Shown in pieces: positions 29,471-39,480 of a stretch of DNA of 64,000 nucleotides. Both the position numbers and the translations under genes were made by a program. The DNA is taken from contig JAOTOM010003955.1 in assembly GCA_034440615.1 (NCBI GenBank), forward strand, positions 50,001 through 114,000, read 5' to 3'. The stretch's first letter is position 1, and every line of letters begins with the position of its first letter. The stretch comes from Ashinkailepas kermadecensis (Eukaryota > Arthropoda > Thecostraca > Neolepadidae). A model generated the notes under the pieces. That model was given only the letters and a program-made list of their open reading frames with translations, ran no database searches and was not told the DNA's origin.

Positions 29471-32400
29471 ACCAGCACTGATCAGCTGACGGGTGTCTCT
29501 CTACACCAGTTGACGGGTGTCTCTACACCAGCTGACGGGTGTCTCCACACCAGCTGACGGGTGTCTCTACACCAGCTGACGGGTGTCTCCACACCAGCTG
29601 ACGGGTGTCTCTACACCAGCTGACGGGCGTATCTCTACACCAGCACTGATAGCTGCCGGGTGTCTCTCTACACCAGCTGACTGGTGTCTCCACACCAGCT
29701 GACGGGTGTCTCCACACCAGCTGACGGGTGTCTCTACACCAGCTGACGGGTGTCTCCACACCAGCTGACGGGTGTCTCCACACCAGCTGACGGGCGTCTC
29801 TCTACACCAGCTGACGGGTGTCTCCACACCAGCTGACGGGTGTCTCCACACCAGCTGACGGGTGTCTCTACACCAGCTGACGGGTGTCTCTCCACACCAG
29901 CTGACGGGTGTCTCCACACCAGCTGACGGGTGTCTCTACACCAGCTGACGGGTGTCTCTACACCAGCTGACGGGTGTCTCTCTACACCAGCTGACGGGTG
30001 TCTCTACACCAGCTGACGGGTGTCTCCACACCAGCTGACGGGTGTCTCTACACCAGCTGACGGGTGTCTCTACACCAGCTGACTGGTGTCTCCACACCAG
30101 CTGACGGGTGTCTCCACACCAGCTGACGGGTTCTCACACCTGTCTCCCCCACACCAGCTGACGGGTGTCTCCACACCAGCTGACGGGTGTCTCCACACCA
30201 GCTGACGGGTGTCTCCACACCAGCTGACGGGTGTCTCCACACCAGCTGACGGGTGTCTCCACACCAGCTGACGGGTGTCTCTCCACACCAGCTGACGGGT
30301 GTCTCCACACCAGCTGCGGGTCTACACCAGCTGACGGGTGTCTCCACACCAGCTGACGGGTGTCTCCACACCAGCTGACGGGTGTCTCTACACCAGCTGA
30401 CGGGTGTCTCCACACCAGCTGACGGGTGTCTCCCTCTCCACACCAGCTGACGGGTGTCTCTCACACCAGCTGACGGGTGTCTCCACACCAGCTGACGGGT
30501 GTCTCCACACCAGCTGACGGGTGTCTCTACACCAGCTGACGGGTGTCTCCACACCAGCTGACGGGTGTCTCTCACACCAGCTGACGGGTGTCTCTACACC
30601 AGCTGATCACCAGCTGACGGGTGTCTCCACACCAGCTGACGGGTGTCTCCACACCAGCTGACGGGTGTCTCTACACCAGCTGCGTGTCTCACAGCTGACG
30701 GGTGTCTCTACACCAGTTGACGGGTGTCTCTCCATACCAGCTGACGGGTGTCTCCACACCAGCTGGCGGGTGTCTCCACACCAGCTGACGGGTGTCTCTA
30801 CACCAGCTGACGGGCGTCTCTACACCAGCTGACCTGACGGGTGTCTCTACACCAGCTGACGGGCGTCTCTGTACACCAGCTGACGGGTGTCTCTACACCA
30901 GCTGACGGGTGTCTCCACACCAGCTGACGGGTGTCTCCACACCAGCTGACGGGTGTCTCCACACCAGCTGACGGGTGTCTCTACACCAGCTGACGGGTGT
31001 CTCCACACCAGCTGACGGGTGTCTCTCCACACCAGCTTTCTACACCAGCTGACGGGTGTCTCCACACCAGCTGACGGGTGTCTCCACACCAGCTGACGGG
31101 TGTCTCTCCACACCAGCTGACGGGTGTCTCTACACCAGCTGACGGGTGTCTCTACACCAGCTGACTGGTGTCTCTACACCAGCTGACGGGCGTCTCCACA
31201 CCAGCTGACGGGTGTCTCTACACCCAGCTGACGGGTGTCTCTACACCAGCTGACGGGTGTCTCACCAGCTGACGGGTGTCTCCACACCAGCTGACGGGTG
31301 TCTCTACACCAGCTGACGGGTGTCTCCACACCAGCTGACGGGTGTCTCTACACCAGCTGACGGGTGTCTCCACACCAGCTGACGGGTGTCGGTGTCTCCA
31401 CACCAGCTGACGGGTGTCTCCACACCAGCTGACGGGTGTCTCCACACCAGCTGACGGGTGTCTCTACACCAGCTGACGGGTGTCTCTCTACACCAGCTGA
31501 CGGGTGTCTCTCTACACCAGCTGACGGGTGTCTCCACACCAGCTGACGGTGTTCTGACGGGTGTCTCACACCAGCTGACGGGTGTGTCTCCACACCAGCT
31601 GACGGGTGTCTCTACACCAGCTGACGGGTGTCTCTACACCAGCTGACGGGTGTCTCCACACCAGCTGACGGGTGTCTCTACACCAGCTGACGGGTGTCTC
31701 TACACCAGCTGACGGGTGTCTCTACACCAGCTGACGGGTGTCTCTCCACACCAGCTGACGGGTGTCTCTCCACACCAGCTGACGGGTGTCTCCACACCAG
31801 CTGACGGTCTACGTCGGGTGTCTCTACACCAGCTGACGGGTGTCTCTACACCAGCTGACGGGTGTCTCCACACCAGCTGACGGGTGTCTCTACACCAGCT
31901 GACGGGTGTCTCCACACCAGCTGACGGGTGTCTCTACACCAGCTGACGGGTGTCTCTACACCAGCTGACGGGTGTCTCCACACCAGCTGACGGGTGTCTC
32001 TACACCAGCTGACGGGTGTCTCCACACCAGCTGACGGGTGTCTCCACACCAGCTGACGGGTGTCTCCACACCAGCTGACGGGTGTCTCTACACCAGCTGA
32101 CGGGTGTCTCTACACCAGCTGACGGGTGTCTCTACACCAGCTGACGGGTGTCTCCACACCAGCTGACGGGTGTCTCCACACCAGCTGACGGGTGTCTCTT
32201 ACACCAGCTGACGGGTGTCTCCACACCAGCTGACGGGTGTCTCTCCACACCAGCTGACGGGTGTCTCCACACCAGCTGACGGTGTGGGTGTCTCCACACC
32301 AGCTGACGGGTGTCTCTACACCAGCTGACGGGTGTCTCCACACCAGCTGACGGGTGTCTCACACCAGCTGACGGGTGTCTCTACACCAGCTGACGGGTGT

Positions 32401-33385
32401 CCGGGTCTACACCAGCTGACGGGTGTCTCCACACCAGCTGACGGGTGTCTCTACACCAGCTGACGGGGTGTCTCCACACCAGCTGACGGGTGTCTCTACA
32501 CCAGCTGACGGGTGTCTCTACACCAGCTGACGGGTGTCTCTACACCAGCTGACGGGTGTCTCCACACCAGCTGACGGGTGTCCCACACCATTCTACACCA
32601 GCTGACGGGTGTCTCCACACCAGGCGGGTGTCTCCACACCAGCTGACGGGTGTCTCCACACCAGCTGACGGGTGTCTCCACACCAGCTGACGGGTGTCTC
32701 TACACCAGCTGACGGGTGTCTCCACACCAGCTGACGGGTGTCTCCACACCAGCTGACGGGTGTCTCCACACCAGCTGACGGGTGTCTCCACACCAGCTGA
32801 CGGGTGTCTCTACACCAGCTGACGGGTGTCTCCACACCAGCTGACTGACGGGTGTCTCCACACCAGCTGACTGGTGTCTCTACACCAGCTGACGGGTGTC
32901 TCTTACACGCAGCTGTCTCATCAGCTGACGGGTGTCTCTCCACACCAGCTGACGGGTGTCTCTCTACACCAGCACTGATCAGCTGACGGGTGTCTCTACA
33001 CCAGCTGACGGGCGTCTCTACACCAGCTGACGGGCGTCTCTCTACACCAGCACTGATCAGCTGACGGGTGTCTCTCCACACCAGCTGACGGGTGTCTCTC
33101 TACACCAGCACTGATCAGCTGACGGGCGTCTCTACACCAGCTGACGGGTGTCTCTCTACACCAGCACTGATCAGCTGACGGGTGTCTCTACACCAGCTGA
33201 CGGGCGTCTCTCTACACCAGCACTGATCAGCTGACGGGTGTCTCTACACCAGCTGACGGGTGTCTCTCCACACCAGCTGCCGGGTGTCTCTCTACACCAG
33301 CTGACGGGTGTCTACACCAGTTGACGGGTGTCTCTACACCAGTTGACGGGTGTCTCTACACCAGCTGACGGGTGTCTCTACACCG
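29471..33385. repeat. 22-bp minisatellite, about 175 copies
   Basis: The unit CACCAGCTGACGGGTGTCTC plus TA or CA, with two-base length variants (TCTCTA, TCTCCA, TCTCTCTA). Many copies carry small indels that reset the phase. From about 32,960 a higher-order form appears with a CACTGATCAG insertion every second or third unit. Since 22 is not a multiple of three, minus-strand frames cycle through the same peptide in three registers (METPVSWC, DTRQLV, RHPSAGV); these are not proteins. Confidence 0.97.
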
Positions 33386-33598
33386 GCACCGGGCCGCACT
33401 GTCATCATGTGGCCGCGGCCGGCCGCTATAACCACGCTCTCGCCGCCGCACGCCGCTGGAAATTCCGACCACGATCTGACGTTGGCGGCCAGCCCGACCC
33501 GCCGTGCTTGGCTGTGCGGACTTCTCCTTCCCCGCCGTTTGCACCGTTGTTCAGAGGGCGCGACCGTCGACCTCAGGTGCGCCCGGTCGCAGAGCACG

Positions 33599-33669
33599 TG
33601 GTTATTTCGGGTTAAGGGCGTTTCGACCGAAGCGTGATCATTTAGCGTGATCATTTAGCGGGCATAACT
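33599..33669 (-). mobile_element. Solo LINE 3' tail, rearranged
   Basis: GGTTATTTCGGGTTAAGGGCG followed by a hairpin loop in which CGTGATCATTTAG is duplicated. No coding sequence is attached, only the tail module. Confidence 0.65.
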
Positions 33670-33710
33670 TTCAGTTCAGCGTTTCAGTTGTGATGATGAT
33701 GAATCAGGGG

Positions 33711-34015
33711 TTAGTTAGTTAGTTATTTGAGTTTAAGGGCGCTTCGACCAAAGCGTGATCATTTATCGCCCATGATTTTCAATTCAGCGTTTCAGTTAGT
33801 TATGCGGACACTACAGAAGGTGTCATCGGGGTGAGTAGATGGCTCGAAAACCGATCGCTCTCAGAAAGCGGAATACGTTCCCAGAATGAACTATGTCCGA
33901 GTCATCGCGACATGTGTCGAGCCGTGTATAATTTCCATACAACATCCTTCGGTCTGTTGAGAACTGTCTGTCTGCTGGCACGAGAAATGTAAATGACGTG
34001 CGGTCAGGTTTTCCG
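33711..34015 (-). pseudogene. LINE 3' fragment (end of ORF2 plus tail)
   Basis: The minus-strand frame ends FRFLRAIGFRAIYSPR-stop (stop at 33,823), the ORF2 C-terminus of this clade (compare FRAIYTPH). One frame upstream has RHLHFSCQQTD, matching RHVLISCPLL, so there is a frameshift. The hairpin GGGCG...CGCCC and a TTAGTTAG tail lie at 33,711-33,775. The 5' side runs into the minisatellite at 34.0 kb, so the break point is unclear. Confidence 0.8.
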
Positions 34016-34440
34016 AACAGGTCGCAGGGTACGGCGGTGTACAGGGTGCAGGGTACAGGGTCGCAGGGTACGGCGGTGTACAGGGTACAGGGTCGCATGG
34101 TACGGCGGTGTACAGTGTACAGGGTCGCAGGGTACGGCGGTGTACAGTGTACAGGGTACAGGGTCGCATGGTACGGCGGTGTACAGTGTACAGGGTCGCA
34201 GGGTACGGCGGTGTACAGTGTACAGGGTCGCAGGGTACGGCGGTGTACAGTGTACAGGGTCGCAGGGTACGGCGGTGCACAGTGTACAGGGTACAGGGTC
34301 GCATGGTACGGCGGTGTGCAGTGTACAGGGTCGCAGGGTACGGCGATGTACAGGGTACAGGGTCGCAGGGTACGGCGGTGTACAGGGTACAGGGTCGCAG
34401 GGTACGGCGGTGTAGTGTACAGTGTCGCAGGGTACGGCGC
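34016..34440. repeat. About 31/42-bp minisatellite (GTACAGGGTCGCAGGGTACGGCG)
   Basis: Eleven or so copies combining CAGGGTCGCAGGGTACGGCG with one or two GTGTACAGT blocks. Frames on both strands are repeat artefacts. Confidence 0.93.
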
Positions 34441-34480
34441 CGGTGGAAACGTGCCCGGAAACAATGCGTCATAGGCGGCG

Positions 34481-35001
34481 GTTAGGGATTGATCATTAGG
34501 GTTTTTGGGTGCGCCAACCCCAATTGGGTTATTTTGCACCCAGAACACGATTAATTCAGCTTTTCATGTCCGGAGAGCTATAATTCGATGGCACGAGTAA
34601 TATTCAAATCTACCCAGGTGTTATGTTACTTGGAATCCTACCGCCGCAAGGCAAAGAAACTGCTCTATTTTGGGCAAATCACGAATTATCACCGAGTAGG
34701 TCCGAGTCCACCAGCCTCAGAGTACACGAGTTATGTCCGAAATGGCGCCTGCGTTCTTCCGTTGTTCCGTGCAGTTCAGGCAAGATACCAACACATGGCG
34801 CACAGTCGGTGCTGCGTCACACCTCACACATTTGAGCCTTTCATTCCCGCATAATAAAAACCCATGTGTAGATAGTGTGTGTCCAATTCTAAGGCGACAG
34901 AGGGCCACCTCGTCCCGTCTACTGTGGCTGAGGGACGAGGGCCACAGCGCTAAGTGTGGTTTAATTTCTGTCAATTTGTTGGACTCCACCTGGCCCCATC
35001 T
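34481..35001 (-). pseudogene. 5'-truncated LINE with 13-bp target duplication
   Basis: The minus-strand frame has LALWPSS, LCRLRIGHT, CVRCDAAPTVRHVLVSC, the end of LINE ORF2, with later frameshifts. GTCATAGGCGGCG flanks it exactly at 34,468-34,480 and 35,002-35,014. The 3' hairpin is a covariant version: outer stem GGGTGC (34,507-34,512)/GCACCC (34,536-34,541), inner stem AACCC/GGGTT. It belongs to a different family from copy 1 but the same clade. Confidence 0.92.
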
Positions 35002-35046
35002 GTCATAGGCGGCGCACTTGCCGCGCCGGTCGTCTCTGACCGACTG

Positions 35047-35276
35047 GTGGTTGGTTGGTTGTTTGGGTTTGGAGGCGCATCGACTGCGTTGGTCATACAG
35101 CGCCCATAACGACGTTAGATGGACAACTTAAGAAGATTGGTGCCGACAGTAATAAACGGACCTTCACAATAAAGGCGGATCATTTCAAGCTTCTAGTGTT
35201 GCATGTCAGTGGGGTGTAAAAATCGCTCTGATGTCGACATCCGAGAGAAAGCGAACGAGTTGTCCTGAAGTTACAA
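35047..35276 (-). pseudogene. Very short LINE 3' insertion
   Basis: The minus-strand frame reads TSGQLVRFLSDVDIRAIFTPH-stop (stop near 35,215), then the 3' hairpin and a CCAACCAACCA tail, nearly identical to copies 1 and 2. TGA(C/A)CGACTG at 35,037-35,046 and 35,277-35,286 is a likely 10-bp target duplication with one mismatch. Confidence 0.85.
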
Positions 35277-36369
35277 TGAACGACTGACGGACGGACTGAC
35301 GGACGTTAGAGGCAGATGTTGCTGTTGCGGTGCAGATCCGGGTTGAGTGCGTGCTGTGAAATAGCCTAATGACAAAGCTGTGCACTTGCGAGGAGTGAGA
35401 TGACGAGACTGCACATCTGCCTCCATCCGCTCCCGCTAGTCAACTGCGGCATTCAAACTGAACCTCATTGGAGGAAAACAGACTATGGGCTACTAATAAA
35501 TACATGTGTAATTGCGTAATTACGCTATATGCTAGGAAACGAAAGTAACGTTTTTCTTCACACACTGCAAAACAAGTTAAGTAAACCTCTTTTAGAGGTT
35601 TACTTAACAGTTTAAGTAAACCTCTCCACGCCAAACTGTGTGTGCTTGTCATCACACCCATTTTACATTTCCGGTGCGTCGCAAGTCATTTGATGGCACC
35701 ACGATCATAGCTGGAGGAGGTCGCGTTCATTGAATCGCCTACTGCAGCGAGACACGGCCATTGCGTATCTGTATAGAACAGTTGAGTATGTCCAGTTTTG
35801 ATTAACTATATCATCATTTGATGAACACATTCCGTGAAGTAAAACCTGGTGCAACGTTTTGGACCGCTGGCTAATCCCATAGAAGGTCCCTCAAATCAGC
35901 CTCCATCAACGCGCCTGGCGGCGATATACCGAGGGCGGCGCTAAAATAGTCATAAGCAGGTTGGTGAACAGGTTGGATTTGTTCTGGGGGGGGGACGGAT
36001 TTCGAGGGGGCTCATCTACCCCCATTGTAAACGCCCTGGGATTTCGACTACTATTATCTCAAAGGGATCTATTTCTAGTTTATTTTTTTAAATAAAATCA
36101 TTAGTGACCAACTTAATTGTCCTGTGAATGGTACCAAATCCACCACCATCGTTTCTGAGTCACCGGATTTCAACCCTAATTCCCCATCCTGTTCGAAGGT
36201 TTTTCTTTTGATATCCCTTGATAGGTCATCCTACACTGCCGAAATCACACTTATACAAATTAAAAAAAATCGTTGCGACCATCGACGCCGATTTTGGAAG
36301 TTCCGAGCGGAACTTTGATGCCCCTACCATCATTGATGGGACTACAGACGGGAACTGTGGGTCCCGGGC
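35277..36369. other. No gene; one clear hairpin
   Basis: Mostly unique sequence. 35,577-35,607 is an exact hairpin (see separate entry). A poly-G stretch lies near 35,980. Open frames are below 75 codons. Confidence 0.45.
35577..35625. repeat. Hairpin with a third copy of the arm
   Basis: TTAAGTAAACCTC, loop TTTTA, GAGGTTTACTTAA, exact 13-base arms. TTAAGTAAACCTCTCC follows again at 35,612, so the right arm could pair with either flanking copy. Confidence 0.8.
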
Positions 36370-37345
36370 GCGATATTATGGAGACTCGGTGCGCGTTCGC
36401 GGGCCGCGCTGTACACAGCTGGGCCCCAGCGCGATTTTGGCGGGCTCCGGCGCAAATTTTCGGGCCCGGCGCGAGGTTTTTTGTGCATGCTTATCTATTT
36501 AGAGCCCCCGACGCGAATTTATGGGCCCCAGAACGATTTTTTTACCCCGGCACGATCCTTGGGAGTCTACCCACCCGTTCAGGAGGGGGAGGGAGAATTT
36601 GTATCTTTGGTACACCACTGCGGCTGCTCAACGAGTTATTTTTTTTTTACCGACGGCACCCTTCAGAACAGAAAGGCCCCTCGGCGAACTTTCTTTCCGG
36701 ACCTGGTCTGAATTTTCTGGTGTTCGGATCGATTAGATTGAGTCCCTTTGTGATTAATTGGTGTAGAGTTCTATTTTTTGTAAGTCCCCTGTCCGGTATT
36801 TTTTGGCTACGGTACGATTCTTCGGGTTCCCGGTGCATTTTTTTTCGGTACCCAAAACGCTTCTTTTCTGGTGCAAGACGCATTTCTTCGATCTTTGGCG
36901 CAATTTTTGTGGCGACAGTGGTATTACGGGTAGGCTTAGATTTTCTGAAAGCCAGCTGTGACTTGTGGGGCTCCGGCGCGACTTTTTGGGTCACCAGTGT
37001 GATTTTGAAGGGCGGAGACGCGACTTTTGGGGTCTAAGTGCGATTTTTTGGCCCCGTCGTTATTTGTTGGGTATCTAGCGCGAATTTTAGTGTCCTAGAC
37101 ACGTTTTTTGGGCGAAACACTTTTTCGTTTTGGAGTCTTAGAGCAATTGCTTGGACCCCAATCATTTTCCATCTCCGGACTTTTTGTTTCGTTGCCCCGG
37201 CTTCATTTTTGGGCGGCCCCGAGGAGACGTGTGGGCTCCGGCGCTACCTGTCGAGCCCCTAGCGTGACTTTCAGGGACCCATGTGCGAACTTTTGAGGCC
37301 CCCCCAGTGTAATTTGCAGGGACCCCGGCGCGAACTTTTGAGGCT
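36370..37345 (+). repeat. Very degenerate about 21-24-bp tandem array
   Basis: The motif GCGCGA-TTTT(T)-GGG(C/T)CCC recurs across almost 1 kb with heavy substitution: GCGCGATTTTGGCGGGCTCC, GACGCGAATTTATGGGCCCC, GTGCGATTTTTTGGCCCC, GTGCGAACTTTTGAGGCCCC. The 254-codon plus-strand frame beginning at 36,273 follows the array and is probably not a gene. It looks like an ancient minisatellite. Confidence 0.7.
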
Positions 37346-37937
37346 CAAGCGTGGGTTTGGGGGGGGGAACTTCCCCCGGTACGTGGCTGTTGTTGACATG
37401 GTATAATTTAAATGAGGAAAAATCCTCATTTTTCTTTCCTCGTGGCTTCTTAATGGCTTTTGACACAATCCTGCAACAATTCATAGTACAATGCCCATCA
37501 GCCGTTATGGGGCACACCACTCACTCACATAGGTTCCCAGGCAGCCTGTGATATTCGTAACATGCACCTATATCCCATACATCGCCTCGAGATGCGACGA
37601 TATTCACAGGAGTAAATGCAAATCACTACAGGAGTAAATGCAAGTGGCGTCGCCTTTGTCAACGCGCCGTTTAAAAACTACGATAGATGGCGCTAGGTGG
37701 GCGATGCCAGTGGCTGCCGGCTGGAACATCCTTGTGCGGACGGAAGGGAGAGCCAGACTTAGCGTGGTACTGTATGGCGAACGAGTTGAAGTGCGATAAA
37801 GACACGAGAAGAAAAAAAACGACACGACCGATGCAAGGCTGATATTGTCGATGTGTGGCTTTCAAGCATTTGGTCTTGGGGCGCGTTTTACCCACCCTTT
37901 CACTTCCACAGCGGGTACGCCGCTTTTGGTTTGGGTT
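37346..37937. other. No gene recognised
   Basis: Unique-looking sequence with a G-run near 37,360 and a direct repeat of ACAGGAGTAAATGCAA at about 37,605-37,643. No recognisable product. Confidence 0.4.
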
Positions 37938-37949
37938 TATATATATGTA

Positions 37950-38027
<78 letters not shown>
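37938..38027. repeat. (TA)n microsatellite
   Basis: A long alternating AT tract with a few TGTA interruptions at its left end. Confidence 0.97.
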
Positions 38028-38028
<1 letters not shown>

Positions 38029-38227
38029 CCCCAATAAATGTTGTCTAGAAACAATGACTTAGTCGTGAAATACAGTAAAATTCTGAAGAAAGAACACCGC
38101 ATAGTTGAACGCAATGACCAAGCCGCACGATCCGTCTGGGTCAGCTTCGTGTGGAGCCGCCATGCTGTCGAGTGCACAGGCAGACTGCACAGCGGAGCGG
38201 AGCGCACCGTCGGGCGGCCGCGGTGAC

Positions 38228-38352
38228 AGCATATGGCAGCTGTCGGGCCGACATCTGGCAGCTGTCGGGCCGACATCTGGCAGCTGCCGGGCTGACATCT
38301 GGCAGCTGTCGGGCTGACATCTGGCAGCTGTCGGGCTGACATCTGGCGGCTG
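38228..38352. repeat. 22-bp minisatellite
   Basis: Five to six copies of ATCTGGCAGCTGTCGGGCTG plus AC, with C/T variants. Confidence 0.93.
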
Positions 38353-38522
38353 CCTTCGCGGGCCGCCGACGTCCGGGACTCGCGAACGGTGCTGCCAGGC
38401 AGTGGCCAGATGACGTACCTGGGACCAGAGGACCGGCACGGTGTCACACTGATGCGTTTTTCGCTCCATGCTAGAATTCTAACTTCGACAACAATCGACA
38501 ACACAAATCAAATTTTTAAAAG

Positions 38523-38590
38523 GAGGTTGGTTGGTTATTGGGGTTTAGGGACGCATCGACTGCGTCGACAGCGCCCCTAACTACGTTAGT
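38523..38590 (-). mobile_element. Solo LINE 3' tail
   Basis: GGTTGGTTGGTTATTGGGGTTTAG is followed by GGGACGC...GCGCCCCT with a shortened loop. No coding sequence of the clade is attached upstream that I can recognise. Confidence 0.7.
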
Positions 38591-39321
38591 CGCGCCAGGT
38601 ATAAACGTACCGGTGTCAAGTAAGGGAGATAGTACGACATTTCGTGATCTCGTTATTTTAGGTGACTGATAGCCACCAACCAGCCATGACAACCAAACAA
38701 CCGCCAGCCAAGGAAGCCAGCCGAAAAGATCCAGGAAGGTTCGAGAAAGAAGACAAACCTGTAGCGGCAGAAGCAGCGAAGACTCGAAGACAGCAAGAGC
38801 TCCAGGCACCCTAGACGAGCAATCCTGCGACTCTAGAAGGAACACATCTCACACCAAATTTCTACCTTCTGTCTCCCAACTAACCTTCACCCCCCCTCCC
38901 AGAAGAAACCTAACGGTGACGAGCCCACTGCCCTGGGCCATTGCGGCCGGGGCAGGGACCAGAGGGCGAAAGCTCGGTCCAAGGGTGCAACTAATCCGGG
39001 TATTTTTTTTTCAGTCGGGAGGGACACCGTGCGGGGGCGGGACCGACCCACACACACCATCAACGGCGTGTACCACCCGCACCACAAAAGGCGCACACCT
39101 AGTAGGCATCTACACAGAGCCAGGCCACACCATCACGCGAGAGTAGTCTTTTTCACTCCCACGCAGACACTCCGCCACATTCTACAATCAGCGCACTTCA
39201 CGATCAACAGACACACCACCCACATCGCTCAAACGCAGAGCAGCGCCGACACACGAACGCTTCCACACAACAACCGGCGCTGCTCCTTAAAATAGAGCTC
39301 TCATTCCGACATCTCATTCCA
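38591..39321. other. No gene recognised
   Basis: 38,680-38,815 on the plus strand encodes a 43-residue Lys/Ala-rich peptide with no known motif. TATTTTTTTTTCAG at about 39,000-39,014 has the form of a 3' splice site, but I could not find a convincing exon on its right. Confidence 0.35.
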
Positions 39322-39480
39322 TGGTTGGTTATTTGAGTTTTAGGGCGCATCGACCAGGTTTGGTCATTTAGCGCCCATAACTAATAGTGTGCTACCTGCT
39401 AAAAAAAAGGACAGACATTCTTCCGAAGTATACAGTTTCACACGCCTAAGTCACAGGTATACATGCACGATAAAAGCATA

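Noticed and set aside
29523..33654. Many minus-strand frames with METPVSWC/DTRQLV peptides
   Set aside because: Translation of the 22-bp minisatellite in rotating frames.
33823..34548. 241-codon minus-strand frame
   Set aside because: Mostly minisatellite translation (PYPATLY, RRTLRPCT); only the LINE C-terminus at its end is real.
36273..37037. 254-codon plus-strand frame
   Set aside because: It follows the degenerate tandem array; composition and repetition argue against a protein.
39000..39146. Host exon after a TTTTTTTTTCAG acceptor
   Set aside because: The frame after it is short, has no recognisable domain and no donor I can defend.
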